Assembly: GCA_036398215.1 (NCBI GenBank)
Contig: DASWHK010000055.1
Span: forward strand, 1-7,485
Origin: DASWHK01 sp036398215
GTDB taxonomy: Bacteria > Acidobacteriota > UBA890
DNA length: 7,485 bases
Direction of reading: 5' to 3'
Position 1 is the first letter of the stretch; each line of letters starts with the position of its first letter. A program made the translations under genes and the position numbers. Below, one piece after another: positions 1 through 5,787 of the stretch. The notes below the pieces were generated by a model. The model had not been told where the DNA came from and ran no database searches. It saw only the letters and a program-made list of their open reading frames with translations.

Positions 1-186
1 GGGGCCGCCCGACGACTCGGAGGGGGAGCGGCCACAGGCAACGGCGGCGGCAAGCATCAGGGCCACCGCAACCGCCCACCACCGCGGGCCGCGAGCCGAC
101 TCCGGCCCGGGCGAGCGTACCGGGCCGCAAAGAACCCGGGCCGCCGCGGCCGCGGCCGCCGGCCGTCGCAAGGCGAGTGACCGCAT
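1..186 (-). CDS. N-terminus of an exported lipoprotein, cut by the left window edge (identity unknown; possible UnbV/CRTAC1 partner)
   Basis: This gene is open on the minus strand from an ATG at 186-184 to the window edge, giving 62 codons. The ATG shares its A with the TGA stop of the upstream membrane gene (T-G-A-T-G at 188-184). A GGAG Shine-Dalgarno lies at 199-196, 9 bases upstream, so translational coupling is likely. The visible protein starts MRSLALRRP, has a run of seven alanines, then basic residues (RGPRWW) and a hydrophobic stretch ending LAAAVAC. That Cys is followed by a Ser/Gly-rich linker, as in a lipoprotein signal (AVA-Cys at about residues 48-51). The 35-residue leader before the hydrophobic stretch is unusually long for a signal peptide. 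The alanine run is encoded by a GC-only repeat that includes a perfect 14-bp palindrome at 143-156. No functional domain is visible. The guess that it is an UnbV/CRTAC1 (ASPIC) protein rests only on its UnbU-like neighbour. Confidence 0.6.
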   Translation of the reverse strand, partial: MRSLALRRPAAAAAAARVLCGPVRSPGPESARGPRWWAVAVALMLAAAVACGRSPSESSGGP

Positions 187-1820
187 CACGGTGAGCTCCG
201 TTCGCACGCGAAGGTCCATCCATGCCGGCAGGCCCGCGCCAACAGGTCTCGCTCGGGCATCTCGAGGAGGTTCGGCCCGGCCTCGCGCAGCAGGAGCCTC
301 AGGTCGAGCTGCCGCGGCTCCGTGTGCCGGAGACCGTCCCGCAAGCCATCATCCCGCTCCAGCAGGTTGAGGCAGGCAGGCGTGTAGCGCAGCTCGCACG
401 CCTGCGCGAAGAAGCCGCTGGCGCGCTCGGGGTCCGCCGCCACCAGCTTTCCTTCGGTGTAGTGGCCCCCGAGCTCGTTGCAGGCCCATGCCGAGTTGTC
501 ACCGCAGTACGAGGACTCGATGTCGAGCAGCCGGTCGCAGGCGTTTCGACGGCCCTCGGCACAGGCCTGCTCCCAGAACGGCAGGGTGTCGCCGGGGTGC
601 GTCCCGTCGGTCGATCCGACGGCGGCCATGGCGGCGAAGAAGAGGACCCAGGCGGCCATGTGGGCCTCGTTGGTGCGCAGCGGGGCCCACTCCCCCCAGC
701 GTCGCGGGGCGAAGAGCTCCTCGATCCGGCGCGCCAGGCGGTCGATCCACTGGACGCTCAGGTTCAACAACGGCACGCACAGCAGCTTGTCGTAGAACGT
801 CGGCGCCCCGATCGCGCCGAGCAGGGTGTAGAGAACGAACACGCCGAGCCCGTAGAGGACGCCGAACAGGGCCTTGCCGAGCGGCTTCCGCGGCGACGTG
901 GACGGATCAGTCACCAGCAGGTGGAGGCCGAGGAACACCGCCGCTGGGATCTCGGAATCGATGAAATACGGGACCCCCGTGGCGTTCCAGTACGCGGCGC
1001 TCAGCCCGAACAGCACGATGGCGGCGGAGCCGGCGACCAGCGTGATCGAAAAGAAGTACATGACCACCAGGCCACACAGGAACAGGAACAGATAGATGCG
1101 CGGCGCCAGGGTGAGCGTCGTGGCGATCTCCCGCCCCCAGGTCAGCTCGGTGGCGCCGGTGGCGATCAACACCAGCGAGAACAGCCCCAGGGAGAATGCC
1201 GACGGGTTGAAGATATGGACCCGGTTGCCCTCCCGCTGCCAGCGGACGAACTCCTTGCCGAGGAACCCGACGGCGATCATCAGGAACTGCAGGTAGAACC
1301 AGTCGTCGCGGAACCAGAGGAACAGGTTGGTGCTGAAGATGATCGGGAACGGGCCGAAGCCGAGCACGTAGTCGTGGCGGCGCGACCAGGCCAGCAGCAT
1401 GTCGAAGGCGTAGGCGAACGCGAGCTGCGCCGCCAGCAGCGGCGCGAAGTCGTAGACCGGCCGCCAGTAGTATCCCCAGTAGGCGAACACCGCCAACTGG
1501 ACCATCGCCTGGACGTAGTGTTGGGGACGCAGCACCGTGCGGAACGAGCGCCCGTCGCCGGCGCGCTGGACCCTCGCGAACAGCACCGCCTGCCAGAGCA
1601 GCAGCGCCAGGGCAGCGCCCCAGAACGATCGCGCCAGAACGGCGTTGTCGTGGACGCGCGGCGCGAACGACACCGCGAGGAGCCCGAGCGCCAGCGCCAG
1701 GGGTAGGACGAAGGCGCGCCGCGACGCCGCCGCCGGCGCCAGCGGCGCCGTCTCAGGCGTCGAATTCTCTCTCCTCTGTCCGCGCCTTCGGGTCCGGCGC
1801 CGACGGCGTGCAGATGACAT
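186..1820 (-). CDS. UnbU-like RnfD/NqrB-family membrane protein with a cysteine-rich Sel1-like C-terminal tail
   Basis: This 544-residue inner-membrane protein has an Arg-rich N-terminus (MSSARRRRR), then about 10 to 12 hydrophobic segments between residues 35 and 403. Family signals seen are HIFNPSAF (202-209), TGATELTWG (221-229) and TDPSTSP...GK..FG..YGLG (304-326). The last resembles the TDPVSA...G..FG segment of RnfD and NqrB. RnfD/NqrB proteins carry FMN in Na+- or H+-translocating redox complexes. UnbU-like relatives occur outside such complexes and their function is not established. No canonical SGAT flavin-threonine motif is seen, only TGAT. After the last helix, residues 413-540 form a Sel1/TPR-like tail with four Cys pairs, each exactly eight residues apart (420/428, 439/447, 475/483, 531/539). 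This recalls the disulfide-bonded repeats of Hcp-type proteins and suggests the tail faces the periplasm. The start is the only in-frame ATG after the upstream TAG, but its GAGGA (1828-1824) is tight, 3 bases away. The gene is divergent from the cupredoxin gene and overlaps the next lipoprotein gene by one base. Confidence 0.85.
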   Translation of the reverse strand: MSSARRRRRTRRRGQRRENSTPETAPLAPAAASRRAFVLPLALALGLLAVSFAPRVHDNAVLARSFWGAALALLLWQAVLFARVQRAGDGRSFRTVLRPQHYVQAMVQLAVFAYWGYYWRPVYDFAPLLAAQLAFAYAFDMLLAWSRRHDYVLGFGPFPIIFSTNLFLWFRDDWFYLQFLMIAVGFLGKEFVRWQREGNRVHIFNPSAFSLGLFSLVLIATGATELTWGREIATTLTLAPRIYLFLFLCGLVVMYFFSITLVAGSAAIVLFGLSAAYWNATGVPYFIDSEIPAAVFLGLHLLVTDPSTSPRKPLGKALFGVLYGLGVFVLYTLLGAIGAPTFYDKLLCVPLLNLSVQWIDRLARRIEELFAPRRWGEWAPLRTNEAHMAAWVLFFAAMAAVGSTDGTHPGDTLPFWEQACAEGRRNACDRLLDIESSYCGDNSAWACNELGGHYTEGKLVAADPERASGFFAQACELRYTPACLNLLERDDGLRDGLRHTEPRQLDLRLLLREAGPNLLEMPERDLLARACRHGWTFACERSSP

Positions 1821-1857
1821 GGATCCTCGCGCTGCAGACGGCTAGTTTGTACAGGAA

Positions 1858-1892
1858 GCCAGCCGGCTCACAGCTCCCCTTGCGCGGCTGGC
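1858..1892. repeat. Inverted repeat in a divergent intergenic region; candidate operator
   Basis: GCCAGCCG at 1858-1865 and its exact reverse complement CGGCTGGC at 1885-1892 are separated by 19 bases. The right arm lies between the putative -35 and -10 elements of the cupredoxin promoter. A protein bound there could therefore control that promoter, and possibly the divergent membrane gene. The left arm overlaps a second small palindrome, AGCCGGCT (1861-1868). It could instead form an RNA hairpin, but no U-run follows, so it is not a terminator. Its role as an operator is inferred. Confidence 0.4.
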
Positions 1893-1907
1893 CCCACAGA
1901 CTATACA
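1880..1907 (+). promoter_or_regulatory. Putative sigma70-type promoter of the cupredoxin operon
   Basis: TTGCGC (1880-1885) and TATACA (1902-1907) are separated by 16 bases. The -10 hexamer matches TATAAT at four positions and the -35 matches only the TTG. The segment around 1899-1917 is visibly AT-richer than its surroundings. Transcription would start near 1914, leaving a leader of about 38 bases that contains the Shine-Dalgarno. The same TTGCGC hexamer appears in the putative phosphatase promoter further right. This is a sequence match only. Confidence 0.4.
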
Positions 1908-1937
1908 GGTACTCTTTGGAGCGTCGGCGACCCGAAC

Positions 1938-1943
1938 GAGGAG
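1938..1943 (+). promoter_or_regulatory. Shine-Dalgarno that fixes the cupredoxin gene start
   Basis: GAGGAG lies 8 bases before the ATG at 1952. The reading frame stays open back to an ATG at 1808, but the upstream part reads through the promoter and inverted repeat and overlaps the divergent gene. The residues from 1952 form a clean signal peptide, so 1952 is the better start. Confidence 0.75.
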
Positions 1944-1951
1944 AATCAGCC

Positions 1952-2689
1952 ATGCAACTCAAGCCCATCGCCGGCAGCTTGCTGGGCAGCGCTATCGTGG
2001 CCCTGGCAGCTCTCGGCGCTACGACCGTCGACCGGCCTCGCCCCGTCCCGGCGGCGGCCGGGACGATCGAGGGGGTCGTGCGTCTCGCCGGCGACCAGAC
2101 GCCCGGGCCGCGAACCGTGGCGAACACCACCGATCCTGCGGTGTGTGGCGAGGTGCAGAGCCGCGGCGATCTGCTCGTCGCGGAGGCGTCGCGCGGCATC
2201 CGCAACGTCATCGTCGCCCTCGGCGGTCTGGCGGCCGAGGAGCTTCCCGCCGCCCCACCCGGCCGGCTGGTTCTCGACAACTATGAATGCCAGTTCGCGC
2301 CGCACGTCGCGGTGTTGACGGCCGGCAGCACGATCGAAGCGACCAGTCAGGACCATATCCTCCACACGGTCCACTTCTATGGCGCGCTGGTGCGGAACGT
2401 GGCGCTGCCGATGGCGGGAATGCGGGTAGCCGTGACCGCCTCGAAGCCGGGCATGATCACAGTGCTGTGCGACGTCCATGGCTGGATGCAGGCCTTCGTG
2501 CGCGTCGACCGCCACCGGTACCATGCCGTAAGCGACGCCGAAGGCGGCTTCCGCCTCGACGACGTGCCCGCCGGTAGCTACGAGCTCGAGATCTGGCACG
2601 AGCGGCTCGGCCGGCGCTCGCAGCCCGTCAACGTCCACGCGGGCGCGACCAGCGAGCTCGAGATCGTCTACTCGCTGGATGACCGATGA
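1952..2689 (+). CDS. Exported cupredoxin-like protein with a C-terminal carboxypeptidase-regulatory-like domain
   Basis: This 245-residue protein has a signal peptide of about 23 to 35 residues (MQLKPIAGS, then hydrophobic SAIVALAALGA). A beta-rich domain follows. GTIEGVVRL (37-45) opens it, and the copper-site-like part runs from YECQFAPHV (111-119) through DHILHTVHF (134-142) to LCDVHGWM (172-179). The likely type 1 copper ligands are His138 (or His141), Cys173, His176 and Met179, a C-x2-H-x2-M arrangement tighter than the C-x2-H-x4-M of plastocyanin. Cys113 is also conserved in similar proteins as I know them. Residues about 192-240 (SDAEGGFRLDDVPAGSYELEIWHE is the core, 194-217) look like a carboxypeptidase-regulatory-like beta sandwich. 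Proteins of this layout are often annotated as plastocyanin- or methylamine-utilisation-like. Periplasmic electron transfer or copper binding is inferred. It is the first gene of a two-gene operon with the unknown secreted protein downstream. Confidence 0.85.
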   Translation: MQLKPIAGSLLGSAIVALAALGATTVDRPRPVPAAAGTIEGVVRLAGDQTPGPRTVANTTDPAVCGEVQSRGDLLVAEASRGIRNVIVALGGLAAEELPAAPPGRLVLDNYECQFAPHVAVLTAGSTIEATSQDHILHTVHFYGALVRNVALPMAGMRVAVTASKPGMITVLCDVHGWMQAFVRVDRHRYHAVSDAEGGFRLDDVPAGSYELEIWHERLGRRSQPVNVHAGATSELEIVYSLDDR

Positions 2690-2734
2690 CGCCGAGCCCT
2701 CTGAAGTCCCTCGATCCCTCCGATTATCCAAGAG

Positions 2735-2740
2735 AAGGAG
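2735..2740 (+). promoter_or_regulatory. Shine-Dalgarno that fixes the start of the second operon gene
   Basis: AAGGAG lies 10 bases before the ATG at 2751. An in-frame ATG at 2679 overlaps the end of the cupredoxin gene. It would add 24 hydrophilic residues ahead of the export signal and lacks a comparable ribosome binding site, so 2751 is preferred. Confidence 0.7.
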
Positions 2741-2750
2741 ACCACCGATC

Positions 2751-3485
2751 ATGCGACACAAGCTCTCGCCCACGATCGTAGCGATGGCCCTGCTCGCCGC
2801 TGGCGGCTCGCTCGGCCTCCTGTGGCAGGAGGCGACGCCGCGGCAACAGCCCGGCGCCGAGATCACCGTCTACGCACCCGAGCAACACGACCTCTACGAT
2901 GGCCGCTTCGTCCTCGGCGCCGGCCGCATCTATCAGGTCGGAACCCTCGATGATCCGCCGGGCTGGGACCACATCGACAACGACGCCTCCAGCGCGCGCG
3001 CCGTCGAAGGCACGGTGGAGATCGACGTCAATGAGATCGCCAACACCGGCACCTTCCGCGCCGAGCTCGAGCTCCCCGAGGGGCGCCTCGTGCTGGCGAT
3101 CGATCGCTTCAACGAGTTCAGCCCTTGCCAGCACGGCGGCATCGCCGCCTACCTCTACGAGCACGGCGACTCGGGCTGCGGCGACACCAACTGGCCGAAG
3201 TCGTTCCTGTGGCTTGCCGGCTGGGGCTACGGCCATGCCACCCTGAACGGCGAGCCCCTGTACGACGATTACCAGATGCACTTCATGGTCACGCAGGGGA
3301 TGCGCGACCGGGAAACGCTGCGCGTGGACTATCCGCTCCTCGACAAGACCTCGCCGGCCGGCGCCGTAAACCCGGCGGCCCAGCAGCTCGACTTCTACAT
3401 CCGGAGTCCCGAGACGGACGAGCGCAACAACCCGCCACGCGCCGTCTTCGCCCACTTCTTCGCCATGGAGGTAACGTGGCGGTAA
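2751..3485 (+). CDS. Exported protein of unknown family, operon partner of the cupredoxin
   Basis: This 244-residue protein does not match a family I recognise. It begins MRHKLSPTIVAMALLAAGG, a basic N-terminus plus hydrophobic segment (about 5-24) without a lipobox Cys, so it is either cleaved by signal peptidase I or membrane-anchored. The mature part is acidic and rich in aromatic residues. It has only two cysteines, Cys126 and Cys143, which frame CQHGGIAAYLYEHGDSGC and probably form a disulfide. Distinct short motifs are NEFSPCQHGG (121-130), GDTNWPKSFLWLAGWGYGH (144-162), YQMHFMVTQGMRD (174-186) and the C-terminal FAHFFAMEV (233-241). The His residues near the disulfide (128, 138, 162, 177) could bind a metal, which is speculative. 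It starts 61 bases after the cupredoxin stop, with no terminator between, so the two are probably cotranscribed. It ends 12 bases from the stop of the convergent SRPBCC gene. Confidence 0.8.
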   Translation: MRHKLSPTIVAMALLAAGGSLGLLWQEATPRQQPGAEITVYAPEQHDLYDGRFVLGAGRIYQVGTLDDPPGWDHIDNDASSARAVEGTVEIDVNEIANTGTFRAELELPEGRLVLAIDRFNEFSPCQHGGIAAYLYEHGDSGCGDTNWPKSFLWLAGWGYGHATLNGEPLYDDYQMHFMVTQGMRDRETLRVDYPLLDKTSPAGAVNPAAQQLDFYIRSPETDERNNPPRAVFAHFFAMEVTWR

Positions 3486-3497
3486 TGAGATCAGTGC

Positions 3498-4025
3498 TCA
3501 GCCGCCGTTGGACAGGATCGTCGTTTCCTCGCCGAGCTTGCGCCCGAGGTCGAGCAGGTAGCCTTCGATGGTCGCCGTGTAGCCGAACACGAAGCGCGAC
3601 ATGAACCGGAAGAACAGGTTCGTGACCTCGCCGTCCTCGGTGATCGTCAGCATGCTGCCGCGACCGTCCGGGACGATCTCGTAGGTCCAGGTGCCGCCGA
3701 AGCCGAGGTCGTCGGAGGCGATCCGCAGGACCAGCCGCCGCGGCGGCGACGACTCCTCGATCGCGAGCGGCAGGGCGCCGGTCGCACCGCGCTCCACCCA
3801 TCCCCTGGCGCCCGCCGTGGCGAGCGGCTCGACCTCGTCGACGCCCGAACGCCACGAGGGAAACGCCTCGTAGTCGGTGATGGCTTCCCAGACGACCTCC
3901 GGAGGCTGCGCGTAGCGGGCGCTGCGCGAGGCGACGTGGTCTTGGGGGAGCAGGGCGCCGATCCCGAGGACGGCGACCACCAGCAGCACGATGCCCCCGG
4001 CGGCGAACAGAGCGATCTTCTTCAT
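3498..4025 (-). CDS. Membrane-anchored SRPBCC (START-like) family protein
   Basis: This 175-residue protein has one N-terminal hydrophobic segment (about 5-26, MKKIALFAAGGIVLLVVAVLG). A SRPBCC-type helix-grip domain follows: RSARYAQPPEVVWEAITDYEAFPSWRSGVDEVE at 34-66 is the typical opening of polyketide-cyclase/dehydrase-like members, with the V/W-x-x-I-x-D-x-x-x-x-P-x-W pattern. GTWTYEIVPDGRGSMLTITEDGEV (111-134) gives the central strands, and a long C-terminal helix starts near 155. Such domains bind hydrophobic ligands; no substrate can be read from the sequence. The start at 4025 has AAGGA at 4037-4033 with a 7-base spacer and opens the hydrophobic helix. A longer in-frame ATG at 4079 would add 18 hydrophilic residues and is less likely. 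It lies 141 bases downstream of the flavin oxidase gene on the same strand, so cotranscription is plausible. Confidence 0.85.
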   Translation of the reverse strand: MKKIALFAAGGIVLLVVAVLGIGALLPQDHVASRSARYAQPPEVVWEAITDYEAFPSWRSGVDEVEPLATAGARGWVERGATGALPLAIEESSPPRRLVLRIASDDLGFGGTWTYEIVPDGRGSMLTITEDGEVTNLFFRFMSRFVFGYTATIEGYLLDLGRKLGEETTILSNGG

Positions 4026-4096
4026 ACGTCCATCCTTCTCTTGCCGGCGCGTCGACCAGCCGTCCGGCGCCACAGCCACCGCGCGCCGAGTCGGCT

Positions 4097-4172
4097 AGCG
4101 GGGCAGCTGGCCGCCCGCCGAGATGGTTCGCCGCCCAGCGCGGCAGCTGCCCGCCCGCCGAGCGGGTTAGCC
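4097..4172. repeat. Two tandem-spaced 36-bp direct repeats across the end of the oxidase gene
   Basis: Copies at 4097-4132 and 4137-4172 match at 31 of 36 positions with a 40-bp period. Both share GGCAGCTG, then CCGCCCGCCGAG and GGTT. The second copy contains the TAA stop of the oxidase (4169-4167 on the minus strand), where the first reads GAA. A third, partial copy of the GCCGAG-n2-GG-n-TAGC part lies at 4085-4099 (12 of 15 positions). The second copy includes a perfect palindrome GGCAGCTGCC (4142-4151). Neither copy forms a convincing terminator stem followed by T. The repeat may be a local duplication of the gene end, or paired binding sites. Confidence 0.6.
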
Positions 4173-5681
4173 TTCCAAGGCGTCGGCGAATGAGTCCCGG
4201 TAATGGCGATACCAGTCGCTCTGGAAGCGCTCCTCGGGATCGAAGCGTAGCTTGGCCCGCAGGAACTCGACAAAGCGCGGGTGCGCCGCCTCCACCTGCT
4301 CGCGTCGCGCCCAGCGGTGGTAGGTCAGATAGTAGCTGCCGCCGTGCTCGAGCGCCCGGTCGATGAGGCCGCGAAACACCCGCGCGGCCTCCTCGCGGCC
4401 CGCCGGGGTGTGGTCGACGTGCAGGTTGAAGATCACGCACGCCCAGGGCTCGCGGGCCCACGCCAGGAAGCTCTCGTCGTCCCGCTCGATAAGACGGATG
4501 GTGCCGTAGATGACCGGCGCGCCGCCGTCGCGCAGGTCGCGTCGCGCGGCGTCCATGAAGGCCGCGAGCGCATCGCGAGGCACGTAGATCTCGGTGATCA
4601 TCTCGGTGCCCGCGTGCGCAACGCCCAACAGCTGCGACAGCGCCAAGTGGTAGTCGTCGCGGTAGTAGCTCATCTGGTGGCTATCCGACGCGTAGATCTG
4701 CCCCGAGGTGCGCAGGTAGTGGGCGGCGTAGAGGTCGAAGGCGAGGCCGGGGTCAGCGTGCGCCAGGTAGCCGAGCTGCGTCCAGTCGTCGTCAGACAGA
4801 CTCGCCTGGGCCTCGGGAACCGGAGTGTCGTCGGCCACCGGCCGATAGCAGGAGAACACGCCGCGGCGCAGGAACGCCTCGCCACCGCGGTCGGTGGAGT
4901 ACTGGAAGTCGCCGAACTCGTAGCCCGCGGCGATTCGCTCGTCGAAGGCCTCGATGAGCCCGTCGACGTCGAGGAGCTCGACGACGCGCTCGATCTTTCG
5001 ACGCCGGGCGAGGCGCAGGCGCACCCTCGCGATCGGACCGAAGAGGCCGTAGCCGCCGATCGCCAGCGAGAAGAGCTCGCGGTTCTCGCGCCGCGAGCAG
5101 GCCAGCAGCGAGCCGTCCGGCGCCACCAGGTCGAAAGACTCGACGTCCTGGACGATCGGCCGGTAGCGCAGCCCCCGGCCGTGGACGTTGGCCGACAGCG
5201 CGCCGCCGATCGACAGGCGGTCGGCGCCGGTCTGCTTCTGGACGATGCCCCAGGCGGGCTCGACTCCGGCCTGGCGGCGCTCGAGCCAGTCGACGAGCTC
5301 CGGCCACTGCACGCCACCCTCGACCTCGACGATGCCGGCTTCGACGTCGAGCTCCAGGACCCGATTCAGGCGCCCGGCGTCGACGAGAAGCGCGCCGGTG
5401 CCGAACTGCTGCCCGCCCATCGCGTGGCGCCCGCCGGCGATGCTGATCGCCGCGCCATCGGCGGCGGCGCCGCGGACGACGCCCTGCAGCTCACCGACCG
5501 ACGCGGGCTGCAGCACCTCGGCGACGCGGGTGGGATTGAGGCCTGAGTGAATGTCGTTGACAACCACTCCCTGGCGGCGGCGGGGCGGCGGCGCCACCGG
5601 CAGCAGCGGCAACAGGGCGGACAACGCGCCGGCGCGGAGGAAGTCGCGACGGCTGGTGGCGAAGGCAGGCTCCTTGCGCAT
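4167..5681 (-). CDS. Tat-exported FAD-linked oxidase (VAO/PCMH family)
   Basis: This 504-residue protein opens with a twin-arginine signal: SRRDFLRAG at 10-18, then a hydrophobic ALSALLPLLPVA. It is therefore exported folded with its flavin. The PCMH-type FAD domain spans about 50-225. IAGGRHAMGGQ (81-91) contains His86, at the position where VAO-family enzymes attach FAD covalently. LSIGGALSANVHGRG (156-170) and the GGYGLFGPIARVRLRL segment (209-224) are typical pyrophosphate-binding and domain-end motifs. The C-terminal half (about 230-500) is a substrate domain with EIYVPRDAL (364-372), NLHVDHTP (419-426) and a Trp/Tyr-rich end. The substrate is unknown; sugar-lactone, alditol, cytokinin and sterol side-chain oxidoreductases share this fold. 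The start at 5681 has GGGAG at 5693-5689 with a 7-base spacer and puts the Tat motif near the N-terminus. An in-frame ATG at 5831 would add 50 residues without signal character. The SRPBCC gene follows on the same strand. Confidence 0.88.
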   Translation of the reverse strand: MRKEPAFATSRRDFLRAGALSALLPLLPVAPPPRRRQGVVVNDIHSGLNPTRVAEVLQPASVGELQGVVRGAAADGAAISIAGGRHAMGGQQFGTGALLVDAGRLNRVLELDVEAGIVEVEGGVQWPELVDWLERRQAGVEPAWGIVQKQTGADRLSIGGALSANVHGRGLRYRPIVQDVESFDLVAPDGSLLACSRRENRELFSLAIGGYGLFGPIARVRLRLARRRKIERVVELLDVDGLIEAFDERIAAGYEFGDFQYSTDRGGEAFLRRGVFSCYRPVADDTPVPEAQASLSDDDWTQLGYLAHADPGLAFDLYAAHYLRTSGQIYASDSHQMSYYRDDYHLALSQLLGVAHAGTEMITEIYVPRDALAAFMDAARRDLRDGGAPVIYGTIRLIERDDESFLAWAREPWACVIFNLHVDHTPAGREEAARVFRGLIDRALEHGGSYYLTYHRWARREQVEAAHPRFVEFLRAKLRFDPEERFQSDWYRHYRDSFADALEG

Positions 5682-5717
5682 CGGCTGGCTCCCATCGGCG
5701 CGGCAGCGGCCGCGGTT

Positions 5718-5743
5718 TTCAAGGCGGATCGCCGACCCTTGAA
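5718..5743. repeat. Inverted repeat TTCAAGG-N12-CCTTGAA in a divergent intergenic region; candidate operator
   Basis: TTCAAGG (5718-5724) and CCTTGAA (5737-5743) are exact reverse complements, 12 bases apart. The dyad spans 26 bp in the gap between the divergent oxidase and phosphatase genes. A competing inner stem GGCG-gat-CGCC lies at 5723-5733. The size and position fit a dimeric regulator site controlling one or both genes. No U-run follows, which argues against a terminator. Confidence 0.4.
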
Positions 5744-5787
5744 GCGGCGCGGGCGAAAGGATACAGGGCCGGGGCGGCGCCCGCTCG

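Noticed and set aside
143..156. 14-bp palindrome of G and C only
   Set aside because: It arises from alternating GCC/GCG alanine codons of the lipoprotein leader and needs no separate regulatory explanation.
222..1706. Long plus-strand open frame of 494 codons opposite the membrane protein
   Set aside because: Its Arg/Gln/Glu-rich composition is that of a GC-rich antisense frame, and no domain is seen. The minus-strand gene here has clear membrane helices and family motifs.
1808..1951. N-terminal extension of the cupredoxin frame from an ATG at 1808
   Set aside because: The segment holds the promoter-like elements, overlaps the divergent gene start, and lacks signal character; the ATG at 1952 has a good Shine-Dalgarno.
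1946..2866. Minus-strand open frame of 306 codons over the cupredoxin gene
   Set aside because: It is antisense to a gene with signal peptide, copper motif and Shine-Dalgarno, and would read across two genes with no recognisable domain.
3486..3500. Possible shared terminator between the convergent genes (TGAG-N7-CTCA)
   Set aside because: The stem is only four base pairs and no T-run follows on either strand.
3289..4461. Minus-strand open frame of 390 codons across the SRPBCC gene and the end of the oxidase
   Set aside because: It overlaps two well supported genes in another frame and is dominated by Arg, Gly and Ala typical of a shifted frame.
4281..5546. Plus-strand open frame of 421 codons opposite the oxidase
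   Set aside because: It is an antisense frame with low-complexity Val/Asp/Gln/Arg composition; the minus strand carries the PCMH motifs and Tat signal.
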